Positions 9,167 to 17,184 of a DNA stretch of 29,577 bases are shown here, piece after piece. The notes below the pieces were generated by a model. The model made no database searches and had not been told where the DNA came from. It was given only the letters and a program-made list of their open reading frames with translations. The stretch lies in the NCBI GenBank assembly GCA_031411235.1, contig JANOAR010000160.1, forward strand, positions 1-29,577, in the 5' to 3' direction. How positions within the stretch are numbered: position 1 is the stretch's first letter; the number at the start of each line of letters is the position of its first letter. Made by a program: the position numbers and the translations under genes. The stretch is from JANOAR01 sp031411235 (GTDB taxonomy: Bacteria > Verrucomicrobiota > Verrucomicrobiia > Verrucomicrobiales > Verrucomicrobiaceae).

Positions 9167-12100
9167 CTAAGCGCTGGAAGTTTTGACCTCGACTTTCCGC
9201 AGCACGACTTCCCGACCTTCGTCTTTGGAATAGATAAAACCGGGGCGGTAGCTTTCAATGACTTTCGCCTTTGATGGCCCAGGGAGGGCTTCGATGATGT
9301 TGAGTCGCTGGCGTAGCTTGACATCAATTTCTGTGCCAGCATCGACGGCGAATTCGGTAACGCCATGCTGGTGAAGGATGTCTTCAAAGGAAGCTCGTAG
9401 CGTGCGCAGTTGCTGCTCCATGCCGCCGCCATTCTGCCCGGAGTAGCGTTGGATGAGGATGTCGATGAGGTCGATGCGCTTGATGAGGTCGCCGGCAAAC
9501 ATGACGACGGTGGATTCGTCAGAGGGCAGGCTGCGGCGCGAGATTTCGTGCTTTTCTTCGAGTTCGATGAGTTGCCCGCGCAGGCGTTGCTCGACATCTT
9601 TCCAGTGGCGTGCCTCTTGCTCGGCCTTGGCGAACTCGGTGCGTTTGTGCTCGAATGCGGCAAGTTCTGTGTGCACCGAGGCAAGGTTTGCCGTGGCTTG
9701 CTGCTGTTGGGCTTGAAGCTGCTGCACGCTTGCCTGGAGGGCGGCGAGCTGGACCGCTTGTAGGGCTTCGGCTTCGGCACTGTCTTTTTTAGCGGCTTCG
9801 AGGCGCTGGGCTTCGCGGTTGCTGGCCTCTTGTAAGGTGTTGATTTTGGCCCGGAGAGTCAGCTCTTGCTCAGAGGCTTCGCTCAGCGAGGCGTGGCTGG
9901 CGGTTTTGCGTGCTTCGAGGCTGGCGATGGCTTCGCTGAGCGACAGGGCTTTGCCGCCTGTCTGGGTCAGCTCGGCTAGCTGAGCTTCCTGGGTGGTGAT
10001 ACTGGTGAGCTGGACGGCAAGGGTTTGCTGGGCGGCAAGGATTTGAGCCTGCTGATCCTTCAGCGCGAGGTCGAGACGCTGCTCTTCGTTTTGCAGTTGT
10101 TGCACGCGCTTGGCTCGGGCTTGGGCGTCGGCTTCGTTTTTTGCAAGGTCGGTTTGGAGGGCGACTAGCGCCTTCTTTTGGGCACTGCTATTGGTGAGGA
10201 GTTCTTCGACGGAGACTTCTGCGGTGCGAGCGGCGTCCTGGGCGATTTTGAGTCGTTGGGTCTCTTTTTCGACATCGGCTTGGGCTTTGTTGAGTCGCTC
10301 CTCGCGCACGCGGATACCTTCTTCTAGGTTGCCGAGGTGGGCTTCGAGTTCTTTGACTCGGCGGGAATTATTGTCGGTGTCGGTGAGAAGTTTTTTGGCA
10401 AGGCGAGTGGCCTCATCGCGCTGCGCCATCAAGGTGGCTAAAGCGGCAGTGAGCGTCGTTCTTTCGGCGGTGAGGCCGGGCATTTCTTTGCGCAGCCGCT
10501 TCTCGTCATTGCGGGCTAGCTCGATGGCTTCTTCGGCAGCTTTACGCTTGGCTTCGAGTTGTTCGAGGGTGGTGGTGGCTTTTACAGCCCGTTTTTCGGC
10601 GTCGGTGTAGCGGGTTTCTTCGGCTGTGGCTTTCTTGGCGAAGTCCTCGGCCTTGGCCTTTTCCACCGTGCTGGATTGGCCGAGGGTGGCGATGTTTTTT
10701 TGCAGCGTATCCTGCTGCTGGGCGAGGGCGGAGAGCTGCTGTTCGAGCTGCGTGCGTTGCTCGGTAAGGCTGGTAAGCTGGGTCTGGGTGCTGGCCACTT
10801 CGGTTTGGGCAGCACTGAGCTTGGTCTCTTGGTCGGTTCGCGCGGCGAGGGCGGTATCGTGTTTAGTGCGGTGGCCGAGTTCAGCGGCGGTGAGAGTGAG
10901 GATGAGAGCTTCCAAGCCCGATGCCTTGGAGCTGATGCCGTCGTGGTCAGTTTTGGCTTTGCTAAGGGCGGCCTCGGCTGCGGTGAGTTCGCTGGTTTTG
11001 GCGCTGAGTGTGGCCGTGAGGGTGGCCAGTTGGGCTTCCAGCGTGGCATTTTTCCCTTCGAGGTCTGCGAGCGAGGTCTGAGCTGTGGCGAACTGGGCCG
11101 TGCTGCTGGCGATCTGCGCGGTGAGGGCGGCAAGCTTTGTTTCAGCTTCGGCGAGGGCGGCTTGTTTGGCCGCCAGGGTTTGTTCGGTTTGGCTGAGTTC
11201 AGCGGTCTTGGCCGTGTGCCGTGTGCTGGTTTCAGCGTGCTGAGCATCAAGGTTCGCGACTTGGCGTTCGGCCTCGATACGGCGCTTGGTGAGGGTTTGT
11301 ACGAGCAGGTGCTGGGCAGTGCCTTGCTCGGTGGAGCGGGCGAGTTGAGTGCTTTGCTCGTCGCGCTGACTGCCGAGGGCGATGAGGGCTGTGGCAAGGC
11401 TGGCACGCTGGGCTTCGACGGTGTCGCGCTGTTCTTCGACAGCCTTCAGTGCTTGGGTGGCGTCGCCGAGTTGGGTGTCGGTGGCAGCGAGTTCGTCGAG
11501 CTTTTGCGTGAGGTCAGCTTCGCGCTGTTGTAGGGCTTGAACCTTGGCGTCTAGGACTTGGATGTCCTGGAGCCGCTGGCTGTTGAGTTGCTCGTGTTCG
11601 GTGGTTTTGCGAGCTTGTTCAGCGTCGAAGGCAGCGCGTTGTTCCTGCTGTGCTGTGGCTTGGGCTTTTACAGCGCTGACTTCGGCCAACACGGCGGCTA
11701 GGGCTTGCTCAGCGGCGCGGCGCTCTTGTGTGAGTTTTTCGAGGTTGGCGCTTTCGAGTGCTAGCGCTTTGACTTTCTCGTTGGCCGCGTCTGCGGCGTT
11801 GATGGATTCACCGAGTCGAAGAGTCTGGAGGTCGATGGCACGCTGCAGTTCGACCAATTGCGTTTCGGTCTGAGCCTTGGATTGAGCGGCGGTTTCGGCT
11901 TGGCGCTGGAGTTCAATGGCGCGTGCTTCCGCCGAGGCGATGGCCGAGAGTTTTTCGGCTTGCTGGCCGATGAGCAGTGCGACGGCGGTGTCGAGGGTCG
12001 AACGTTTGGCTTGCAGCTCGGTAAGGGCGGCGCTGACATCGCCCACGCTATCTTTGGTGCTGGAGAGCTTGGCGATCTCGGCGGTGTGAGCTTCGGCTTG

Positions 12101-13237
12101 AGCTTGGGCGCTGGCGAGCTTGGCCTCGGTGGCAACGAGGTTGCCGGTGAGCGTGGCTAGTTTTTCATTGGCCTGGGCGATGCTGGCGGTCTGTTGGGCC
12201 GCTAGGGCTTTGGCTGCATCGGCTTCTTTGGCTGCTTGGATGACTTGCTTTTGCTTGGCCTCTAGTTCGTTTGCGGTGGCTGCCAGTTGGGCTTGTGCCT
12301 CGCTGACTTGTTTTTTTAAGTCGGTGAGCTTACTCGCTTGGCGCTGCTCTTCGGCGGTTTGTTGGGCGGCTGCTTGCGCTTTGCCTGCGGTGGCAAGTTT
12401 CGCAGCAGAGGCGGCTTCAGCGGCGATAACGCTGCGTATCTGCTCTAGTTCGGCACGTGCTTTGGTGAGCTGGGCCTCGGTATTTTCAGCCTCGGTATTC
12501 GCTTTTTGTAGCGTGTTGGTGCGTTGATTGACTTCAGCGAGGTTTGCCTGGACTTCGGTCAATTCCTTGCGCTTGACGTCCACTTGCGAGGTCAGTGCCG
12601 TCCATTCGGATAGGGCAAGTTTGGTCGTCGCGGCATCAAGTTCTGCGGCTGGACTCGAACCGATGCCGGGCACTTTGGCGGTCTTTGATTGAGCCTGCTG
12701 GATGATTGGAGTTACCACCGGCGAGGTGGACGGCTTGGGCACGATGACCTGTTGGGGCACGCGGCTAGTCGCGCGGGTCGGCAAAGGCTCCGATGACGTC
12801 GATAGGATGGAGGGCGTGTTGAGGGCTGGCTTGTCATTGCCCAGGGGGATGGATTCCGTGTTGCCACTGCGACCATCGGGGCGTGTGGGATTGCCCTTGC
12901 CGCCTGTGCCGCTCTGCTTGTTGTCGGCTGGGGCGAGGCCCTTGGGGGCACGGTCGCGGAACTTGGCTTCGAGCTGGCCAAACTGGATGCGGTCTCCGCC
13001 TTTGACGCGCGATCTCTGGGCACGTTTGCCATTGATGAAGATGCCGTTAGAGGACTTTAAATCGACGATCTCGTAAGTGCCATCGGGCTGCCGCAAGAAC
13101 TCGGCGTGGAAGCCCGAAATGTAGCCGTTGTCGATGACAATATCGTTGCGTGAATCGCGGCCAATAGACAAGCGGTCGTCGAGTAGATCGAAGACGAACT
13201 CATTGCCATCGTTGAGATTAAACGCCAGATAAGGCAT
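9167..13237 (-). CDS. FHA domain / giant coiled coil / GrpE-like C-terminal domain fusion
   Basis: A 1356-residue protein and the first gene of the operon. Residues 1-100 form an FHA domain with its hallmark residues: G26-R27, S41..H44 and N64-G65 (SSNGIFING). FHA domains bind phosphothreonine peptides. Residues ~100-195 are a Pro/Ser/Thr-rich linker. Residues ~205-1230 are an almost unbroken Ala/Gln/Glu/Thr/Leu coiled coil; at 0.15 nm per residue this would be about 150 nm long if extended. Residues ~1246-1352 match GrpE: DLIKRIDLIDIL, FEDILHQHGVTEF, a segment DAGTEIDVKLRQRL where GrpE has its conserved 'DP..H.A' strand, then YRPGF and EVVLRKVEVKT, matching the beta-wing end (GY..., R.A.V.V). 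GrpE is the nucleotide-exchange factor of Hsp70, and an Hsp70 gene follows directly. The FHA call is strong. The GrpE call rests on pattern and context. Confidence 0.92.
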   Translation of the reverse strand: MPYLAFNLNDGNEFVFDLLDDRLSIGRDSRNDIVIDNGYISGFHAEFLRQPDGTYEIVDLKSSNGIFINGKRAQRSRVKGGDRIQFGQLEAKFRDRAPKGLAPADNKQSGTGGKGNPTRPDGRSGNTESIPLGNDKPALNTPSILSTSSEPLPTRATSRVPQQVIVPKPSTSPVVTPIIQQAQSKTAKVPGIGSSPAAELDAATTKLALSEWTALTSQVDVKRKELTEVQANLAEVNQRTNTLQKANTEAENTEAQLTKARAELEQIRSVIAAEAASAAKLATAGKAQAAAQQTAEEQRQASKLTDLKKQVSEAQAQLAATANELEAKQKQVIQAAKEADAAKALAAQQTASIAQANEKLATLTGNLVATEAKLASAQAQAEAHTAEIAKLSSTKDSVGDVSAALTELQAKRSTLDTAVALLIGQQAEKLSAIASAEARAIELQRQAETAAQSKAQTETQLVELQRAIDLQTLRLGESINAADAANEKVKALALESANLEKLTQERRAAEQALAAVLAEVSAVKAQATAQQEQRAAFDAEQARKTTEHEQLNSQRLQDIQVLDAKVQALQQREADLTQKLDELAATDTQLGDATQALKAVEEQRDTVEAQRASLATALIALGSQRDEQSTQLARSTEQGTAQHLLVQTLTKRRIEAERQVANLDAQHAETSTRHTAKTAELSQTEQTLAAKQAALAEAETKLAALTAQIASSTAQFATAQTSLADLEGKNATLEAQLATLTATLSAKTSELTAAEAALSKAKTDHDGISSKASGLEALILTLTAAELGHRTKHDTALAARTDQETKLSAAQTEVASTQTQLTSLTEQRTQLEQQLSALAQQQDTLQKNIATLGQSSTVEKAKAEDFAKKATAEETRYTDAEKRAVKATTTLEQLEAKRKAAEEAIELARNDEKRLRKEMPGLTAERTTLTAALATLMAQRDEATRLAKKLLTDTDNNSRRVKELEAHLGNLEEGIRVREERLNKAQADVEKETQRLKIAQDAARTAEVSVEELLTNSSAQKKALVALQTDLAKNEADAQARAKRVQQLQNEEQRLDLALKDQQAQILAAQQTLAVQLTSITTQEAQLAELTQTGGKALSLSEAIASLEARKTASHASLSEASEQELTLRAKINTLQEASNREAQRLEAAKKDSAEAEALQAVQLAALQASVQQLQAQQQQATANLASVHTELAAFEHKRTEFAKAEQEARHWKDVEQRLRGQLIELEEKHEISRRSLPSDESTVVMFAGDLIKRIDLIDILIQRYSGQNGGGMEQQLRTLRASFEDILHQHGVTEFAVDAGTEIDVKLRQRLNIIEALPGPSKAKVIESYRPGFIYSKDEGREVVLRKVEVKTSSA
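9170..9502 (-). other. GrpE-like nucleotide-exchange domain within the FHA/coiled-coil protein
   Basis: This encodes about residues 1246-1356. In order: a helical 'DLI..ID..D' segment like the 'LLPVIDSLDRAL' helix of GrpE, a loop, a long helix ending FEDILHQHGV (GrpE: a helix ending in (F/H)GV), a beta segment VDAGTEIDVKLRQRL, then a YRPGF turn and final strand EVVLRKVEVKT. Real GrpE proteins also begin with a long paired coiled coil, so here that helix would simply be extended about tenfold. Strict GrpE residues in the DP-x-x-H position are replaced (EIDVKLR), so the match is divergent. Confidence 0.7.
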
Positions 13238-13270
13238 GTCGCGGGGTACAAGCTAGAAACAGGGGTGGCG

Positions 13271-13299
13271 AGAATAGAAGTGGATGGCAATTGAATCAA
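13271..13299 (-). promoter_or_regulatory. Possible sigma70-type promoter for the FHA-GrpE/Hsp70 operon
   Basis: On the minus strand TTGATT (13299-13294) and TATTCT (13276-13271) are separated by 17 bp and lie about 35 bp upstream of the FHA gene start. The 157 bp between the divergent FHA and lipoprotein genes is AT-richer than its surroundings, as expected of a promoter region. This was judged by eye only. Confidence 0.35.
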
Positions 13300-13394
13300 A
13301 CTTATAAACAAGGGTGTTCGCTAGCCCAGTGGTTATTTGGCGACTCGCCAGAAAATCCATTCGTGAGCACAAACATTTTACATACCATAACAAT

Positions 13395-14207
13395 ATGAGC
13401 CTTCGTTTTTTTAGCAGCCCGTGGTCTATTGCAGCCATTGCCCTCGCTACTTTTGTCACATCGTGCTCCACCACCCCTTCCTCCGCCATCGCTGGCCCTT
13501 CGCTTAGCTCCGCCCAAGTGAGCCGCATCGGCCAGCGCATCTGGCAGTCCGAGTGCGCTGGCACGGTCGCTGGGCTCACCAGTTGGAACTCGGGTGAGGA
13601 GTTTGCCTCGCTGGGCATTGGCCATTTTATCTGGTATCCAGCAGGTTACGAAGGGCCGTTTGAAGAGAGTTTCCCTCAACTCATCGGCTACCTGCGCCAG
13701 CGCGGTAGCGCTGTGCCAGCTTGGTTGCTTGCCACCAGAGACTGCCCGTGGGCGAGCCGCGAGGCGTTTAACCGTGAAGCGAAAGGCGAACGCCAGCAGC
13801 AGTTGCGCACCCTGTTGGCAGGCACGGTGCGTGAACAGACCGAGTTCATCATCCAACGCCTACAAAACGCCGTGCCAGCGATGATCCGTGCAGGCGGAAA
13901 CGCCGTGGCGGTGAGTCACGGCCTGCTGGCACAATCGCCCGAGGGACTCTTCGCGATGATCGACTATGTAAACTTCAAGGGCGAGGGATTGAACCCAAAG
14001 GAACGCTATAATGGCCAAGGTTGGGGACTCGCGCAGGTGCTCGGTGATATGAGCGCCGCAGAAGCGCGATCCGCGCCCGCAGCCTTCGCCGAATCAGCCA
14101 AACGAGTCCTGAGCCAACGCGTCGCTAATGCTCCAGCAGCACGAGGCGAAAATCGCTGGCTGGCAGGCTGGAAAAATCGCTGCGACGGCTATAAGAAACC
14201 ACTCTAG
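13395..14207 (+). CDS. Conserved lipoprotein of unknown function
   Basis: A 270-residue protein from the ATG at 13395. The signal peptide is hydrophobic (IAAIALATFVTSC) with a relaxed lipobox ending at C24, which fixes this start over the in-frame ATG at 13314. The mature part begins with a Ser/Thr/Pro-rich stretch. It then has a distinctive set of motifs: IWQSEC, GLTSWNSGEEF, LGIGHFIWYPAG, a CPW.SREAF segment, IDYVNFKGEG and GQGWGLAQVL. I recognise this as a conserved uncharacterised family seen in other Gram-negative bacteria; I know of no assigned function. The GIGHF and GWGLAQ segments are faintly lysozyme-like, but no catalytic pair can be assigned. Divergent from the FHA/Hsp70 operon across a shared 157-bp promoter region. 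Likely anchored to the inner or outer membrane, facing the periplasm. Confidence 0.85.
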   Translation: MSLRFFSSPWSIAAIALATFVTSCSTTPSSAIAGPSLSSAQVSRIGQRIWQSECAGTVAGLTSWNSGEEFASLGIGHFIWYPAGYEGPFEESFPQLIGYLRQRGSAVPAWLLATRDCPWASREAFNREAKGERQQQLRTLLAGTVREQTEFIIQRLQNAVPAMIRAGGNAVAVSHGLLAQSPEGLFAMIDYVNFKGEGLNPKERYNGQGWGLAQVLGDMSAAEARSAPAAFAESAKRVLSQRVANAPAARGENRWLAGWKNRCDGYKKPL

Positions 14208-14910
14208 TCTCAAGCGTTTTTATGGCGGTAGGGCAGGGGACTCTGTTCGCTCGGGTTCACTGCGAGGAGGATCACAAAGTGTCAGAAGGCAAAGCCGCTC
14301 AGGAAAATTTTTCAGGGTAAGCTATGCCCGCACCTCTGACACAGAGTCGGTGCGTTTGGCATTCCTCTGGGTTGTACGAGGCAACGAGAGTTGTTCACAT
14401 TCCTAGTGTGCATGACTGGCAGATGCTGCTGCATCTGGAGCGAGCATGAGGTCTTGGAAAACGAGCCTCACTTTTCGCCTAACGTGCTCTCTCAATCCTG
14501 TCGTAGAACTCAAGTCACTATCAAGTTTGGGATAATGTAGCCGAATACGTAAAGCCCCAAGACTCGAAATATCGCAATTGTCAGTTAATTCAGCCCAGTA
14601 ATGGCTTCAACTTCGCCTAAATTTTAAAAATTAGCCCATGACTACCGATAAATCCCAGGACGTGCCAAGCGCTTCAACTCTTCAAGAGGGCCACGTCTAA
14701 AGCGCGTTTGTTTGGCTGCATGGACGAGGACGACTCATTTCCAGGTGTCAAAGAGATGATGCGTTGAAAAGCGCGGGGTTGCACATCCACCAATAACTAC
14801 AAGCAATCAATATATGGCAAATGATAAAGGTAGTGGGTCAGATGAATTATGGTGAGTCAGCGTATTGAATGCCGGGTTTCCGAACGGTTGGTTTAGCCCG
14901 CCGCTGGTTC
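14208..14910. other. 703-bp gap without a convincing gene
   Basis: No ORF here has a recognisable motif or the codon bias of its neighbours. About 14490-14860 is visibly more AT-rich than the rest of the window. A perfect hairpin, CAGATGC/GCATCTG with a 4-nt loop, lies at 14420-14437 and could end transcription from either side, though no T-run follows. A 20-codon ORF at 14638-14700 is likely chance. The stretch may be a decayed gene, an sRNA locus or simply spacer. Confidence 0.5.
14420..14437. terminator. Hairpin, possible bidirectional terminator
   Basis: A 7-bp perfect stem (CAGATGC / GCATCTG) with loop TGCT sits between the convergent lipoprotein and sialidase-like genes. No uridine tract follows on either strand, so intrinsic termination is uncertain. 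Confidence 0.3.
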
Positions 14911-16104
14911 CTAATGGATCACTAAAAACCCAAGGCTTGGCAGATGAGCGGCAGCGGGATAACTCCAAACGGGGACTAGGAAATCGCGTTTATCTTTGGC
15001 GGGTGTTTGAGTTTCTGGTGCTGCGTTTCCGGGACGCTCTTTGCCTTGGGTTTCGCTCTTTTCTATCTCGCCTCCATCAGCGTCCAGCAGGCTCCAGGCT
15101 AGCGTGCCGCCACGCTGCCAACCTGTGCCTTGCGCCCACGCAATGAGCGTCTCGCCGCGCTCGTTTTGGGCGAGGCTGGGGTGTTTGCTACCGTTGCTGG
15201 ATAGGCAGCGCGGTTTGCTACTGGCTGAGGCGAGGTTGGCCATCCAGATGGTGTTGTCGGTCTCCCAGGCGGCGAAGAGGCCCCTGGGGGTGGATTCGAG
15301 GGAGCTGCTGCTCATCGGGCAGGCGTTGATGGGCCAGGGTTGCAATTCTGTGCGGGTGAAGCTGGCCGCTTGGTCGGTGGATCGCAGCACTTGCATGTCC
15401 CGGCTGGTGCCATCGGCACTGCGGTAGAGGGCCAACAATTCGCCCGTGGGCAGTGCGATGGCACGCATGGAGCAGCAGGCGCAGACGCCGGTGGCACTGG
15501 CGCTGCACGGGGTCTCGGTGGCGAAGGTCTGGCCGTCATTGTGCGAGGTGGCGACATAGACAGTGCGTGCCAGTTCCCCACCCCGCCCAGGAACGGTGCC
15601 TAGCGGAGCGGCATGCCACAGGGCATAGACATTGCCGCTGGCATCGGCGGCGATGGTTGCCCCGCCGTCGAGGAATATCCCTGTGTGCATCAGCGGACGC
15701 TCGGGCTCGAAGGTTCCGTTGCTCTTGGTGTGTGTATAGAGCACGTCCATGCGGCGCTTGCCATCGGCACCGGCGGGCAGGGTGCCGTTCCACACGATGT
15801 GCAGCCGCCCATCGCGGCCCAGGGCGCATTGCGCCCCGCGAATGGTTCCGGTGGCGACGGCATTGCCCTGGGTTTTATTGATGCGCTGGGGTTTGGCGAA
15901 GGTCTGGGTTTTAGCATCCAGCGTGGTGTGGAACACATCGCTCTGCCCTGCTGGCCCGGCGAGGAAGACGAGGTGCAGCACGCCTTGGGCATCGACCAGG
16001 GCCTGGGGTTGAACACCGTTGTTGGGGACGCTGAGGATCGTCACGGTGGAAGCGTGAGCGCGAAACGCGAGGACGACAGCGAGGAGCAGGGGCGTGAATT
16101 TCAT
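14911..16104 (-). CDS. Secreted BNR/sialidase-like beta-propeller protein
   Basis: A 397-residue protein. The start at 16104 (MKFTPLLLAVVLAFRAHA) gives a clean signal peptide; a longer frame from 16329 would overlap the divergent Hsp33-like gene and was rejected. The body has sialidase-type beta-propeller repeats. An Asp-box (SHNDGQTF) and a degenerate one (STDQAASF) are visible, together with repeated 'G.L..VW'-type strands (GRLHIVWNG, GNVYALWHA, GLFAAWET). A Cys cluster (CSASATGVCACCSMRAI) and a later NACPM segment are typical of this subgroup and may form disulfides or bind metal. The last ~45 residues are a low-complexity Lys/Glu/Pro/Thr tail. It is probably a periplasmic or secreted glycan-acting or glycan-binding protein. 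Sialidase activity itself is not shown: the arginine triad was not identified. Confidence 0.85.
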   Translation of the reverse strand: MKFTPLLLAVVLAFRAHASTVTILSVPNNGVQPQALVDAQGVLHLVFLAGPAGQSDVFHTTLDAKTQTFAKPQRINKTQGNAVATGTIRGAQCALGRDGRLHIVWNGTLPAGADGKRRMDVLYTHTKSNGTFEPERPLMHTGIFLDGGATIAADASGNVYALWHAAPLGTVPGRGGELARTVYVATSHNDGQTFATETPCSASATGVCACCSMRAIALPTGELLALYRSADGTSRDMQVLRSTDQAASFTRTELQPWPINACPMSSSSLESTPRGLFAAWETDNTIWMANLASASSKPRCLSSNGSKHPSLAQNERGETLIAWAQGTGWQRGGTLAWSLLDADGGEIEKSETQGKERPGNAAPETQTPAKDKRDFLVPVWSYPAAAHLPSLGFLVIH

Positions 16105-16261
16105 GCGGCCAGTGTGAGGGCAAGCGGTGGTGCATGGCAATGCCGAAGTGGCAACTTTGCGCCGCACGCTGCCCTTCGAGCAGAGAAATCGAGGGCGATG
16201 GGGATTTTCGCCGTGCTGGCAGACTTGCGCAGCCTTGGCACCTTCGCCATACTCGCGGCCC

Positions 16262-17068
16262 ATGAGCGAACCGCTTCCAGATGACCCCTCCATCGTCGAG
16301 ACCCACTCCATTTTCGTGCGCAAGCGCAATGCCCTGCTGGTGCGCGCGGACTTCTCGCCGCTCTACATCGACTACTACCTGCACCTCATGCAGCACGGCC
16401 TGCGGCATGAGCCGTCGGCGGACACCATGTTAAAAGAGGCGCTCGCGGCGGTGACGCTGCACCTGTGCTCGCGGCCCCAGGACGAAACCTGCGCCTGGAC
16501 GCTGCACTTCGAGGAGCTGGGTATGAATCTCTTCGTCACGGGCAGCACTCGTCCTGGGCATGTCACGGGCCGCATTTTCACCGAGGACGTGCGCTCGATG
16601 GGCAAAAATTTGCTCATCGCCCAGATCACCCGCCCCAATCAGGACTCGCGGCAGAGCATGGTTGATTTCCAAGGCTTCGATGTGCTCAGTGCTGCCGAGC
16701 AGTTTTATATACAAAGCGAGCAGCGTCTCACGCGGTTTTTCCGTGGTGAGGACGATGAAATGCTCCTCATCGCGGCGCAACCCGATTGCGATCTCGCTTG
16801 GCTGGAGGGCCTGACGGATGAGGACATCCCGCTGCTCGGCGAGCAAGAAGAGCTGAGCCCGCTGGAGAAGCGCAGCTACATCTTTGAGTGCGGCTGTGCG
16901 CCCGAGCGCCTCTATCCCCTGCTCCAGCGGCTGCCCGCTGATGACCTCGCCTACATCTGGGCCGACGGCGTCGCCACGGTGAAGTGCCCACGCTGTGCCG
17001 CTGTGTTTAATACGCCACAGGAGGTCTTCGAGGAGTGGCTGGGCAAGCAAGTGGTTGATGGTGAATAG
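16262..17068 (+). CDS. Hsp33-like redox-regulated chaperone
   Basis: A 268-residue protein. Hsp33 is an oxidation-activated holdase that unfolds when its C-terminal zinc centre loses zinc. Here the zinc ligands are C210, C212, C242 and C245, giving C-x-C-x29-C-x2-C, the Hsp33 arrangement. They sit in the usual context (FECGCAPERLYPLLQRL and KCPRCAAVF). Upstream, YIQSEQRLTRFF matches the Hsp33 'Y...SEQ' helix, and GHVTGRIFTED and GKNLLIAQITRP fit the N-terminal core. The length is slightly below E. coli Hsp33 (about 290). The start at 16262 (MSEPLPDD) is chosen because the sequence before it is Arg/Pro-rich with no homology. It is divergent from the sialidase gene and lies 116 bp upstream of the HAD gene. 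Its sequence is quite diverged, so the partner range may differ from HslO. Confidence 0.85.
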   Translation: MSEPLPDDPSIVETHSIFVRKRNALLVRADFSPLYIDYYLHLMQHGLRHEPSADTMLKEALAAVTLHLCSRPQDETCAWTLHFEELGMNLFVTGSTRPGHVTGRIFTEDVRSMGKNLLIAQITRPNQDSRQSMVDFQGFDVLSAAEQFYIQSEQRLTRFFRGEDDEMLLIAAQPDCDLAWLEGLTDEDIPLLGEQEELSPLEKRSYIFECGCAPERLYPLLQRLPADDLAYIWADGVATVKCPRCAAVFNTPQEVFEEWLGKQVVDGE

Positions 17069-17170
17069 TTGATGGTTGATGGCCTGAGTCGGGAAATACA
17101 TAGCGACCGAGCCGACCACCACTTCGCTCTCGCTTCAGCTTTCAGACCCTCAACGAACCCACCATCAACC
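17055..17170. repeat. TTGATGG heptamers with a distant inverted copy
   Basis: TTGATGG occurs at 17055-17061, 17069-17075 and 17076-17082, spanning the end of the Hsp33-like gene. Its complement CCATCAA is at 17162-17168. GGTTGATGG (17074-17082) can pair with CCATCAACC (17162-17170) across a 79-nt loop. The repeats supply the last codons of the Hsp33-like ORF, so its C-terminal residues may be repeat-derived. Confidence 0.45.
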
Positions 17171-17184
17171 TTCCCCCCTTCCCC

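Noticed and set aside
10559..11533. 324-codon plus-strand ORF opposite the coiled coil
   Set aside because: Its Gly/Leu/Phe-rich sequence is the mirror of Ala/Glu/Gln codons of the coiled coil; no motif of its own.
9503..12630. SMC/Rad50-type ATPase as an explanation for the long coiled coil
   Set aside because: No Walker A or ABC signature at either end; the ends are FHA and GrpE-like.
14638..14700. 20-codon ORF in the AT-rich gap
   Set aside because: Too short, no ribosome-binding signal and no recognisable product; expected by chance.
16105..16329. N-terminal extension of the sialidase-like protein
   Set aside because: It would bury the signal peptide and overlap the start of the divergent Hsp33-like gene.
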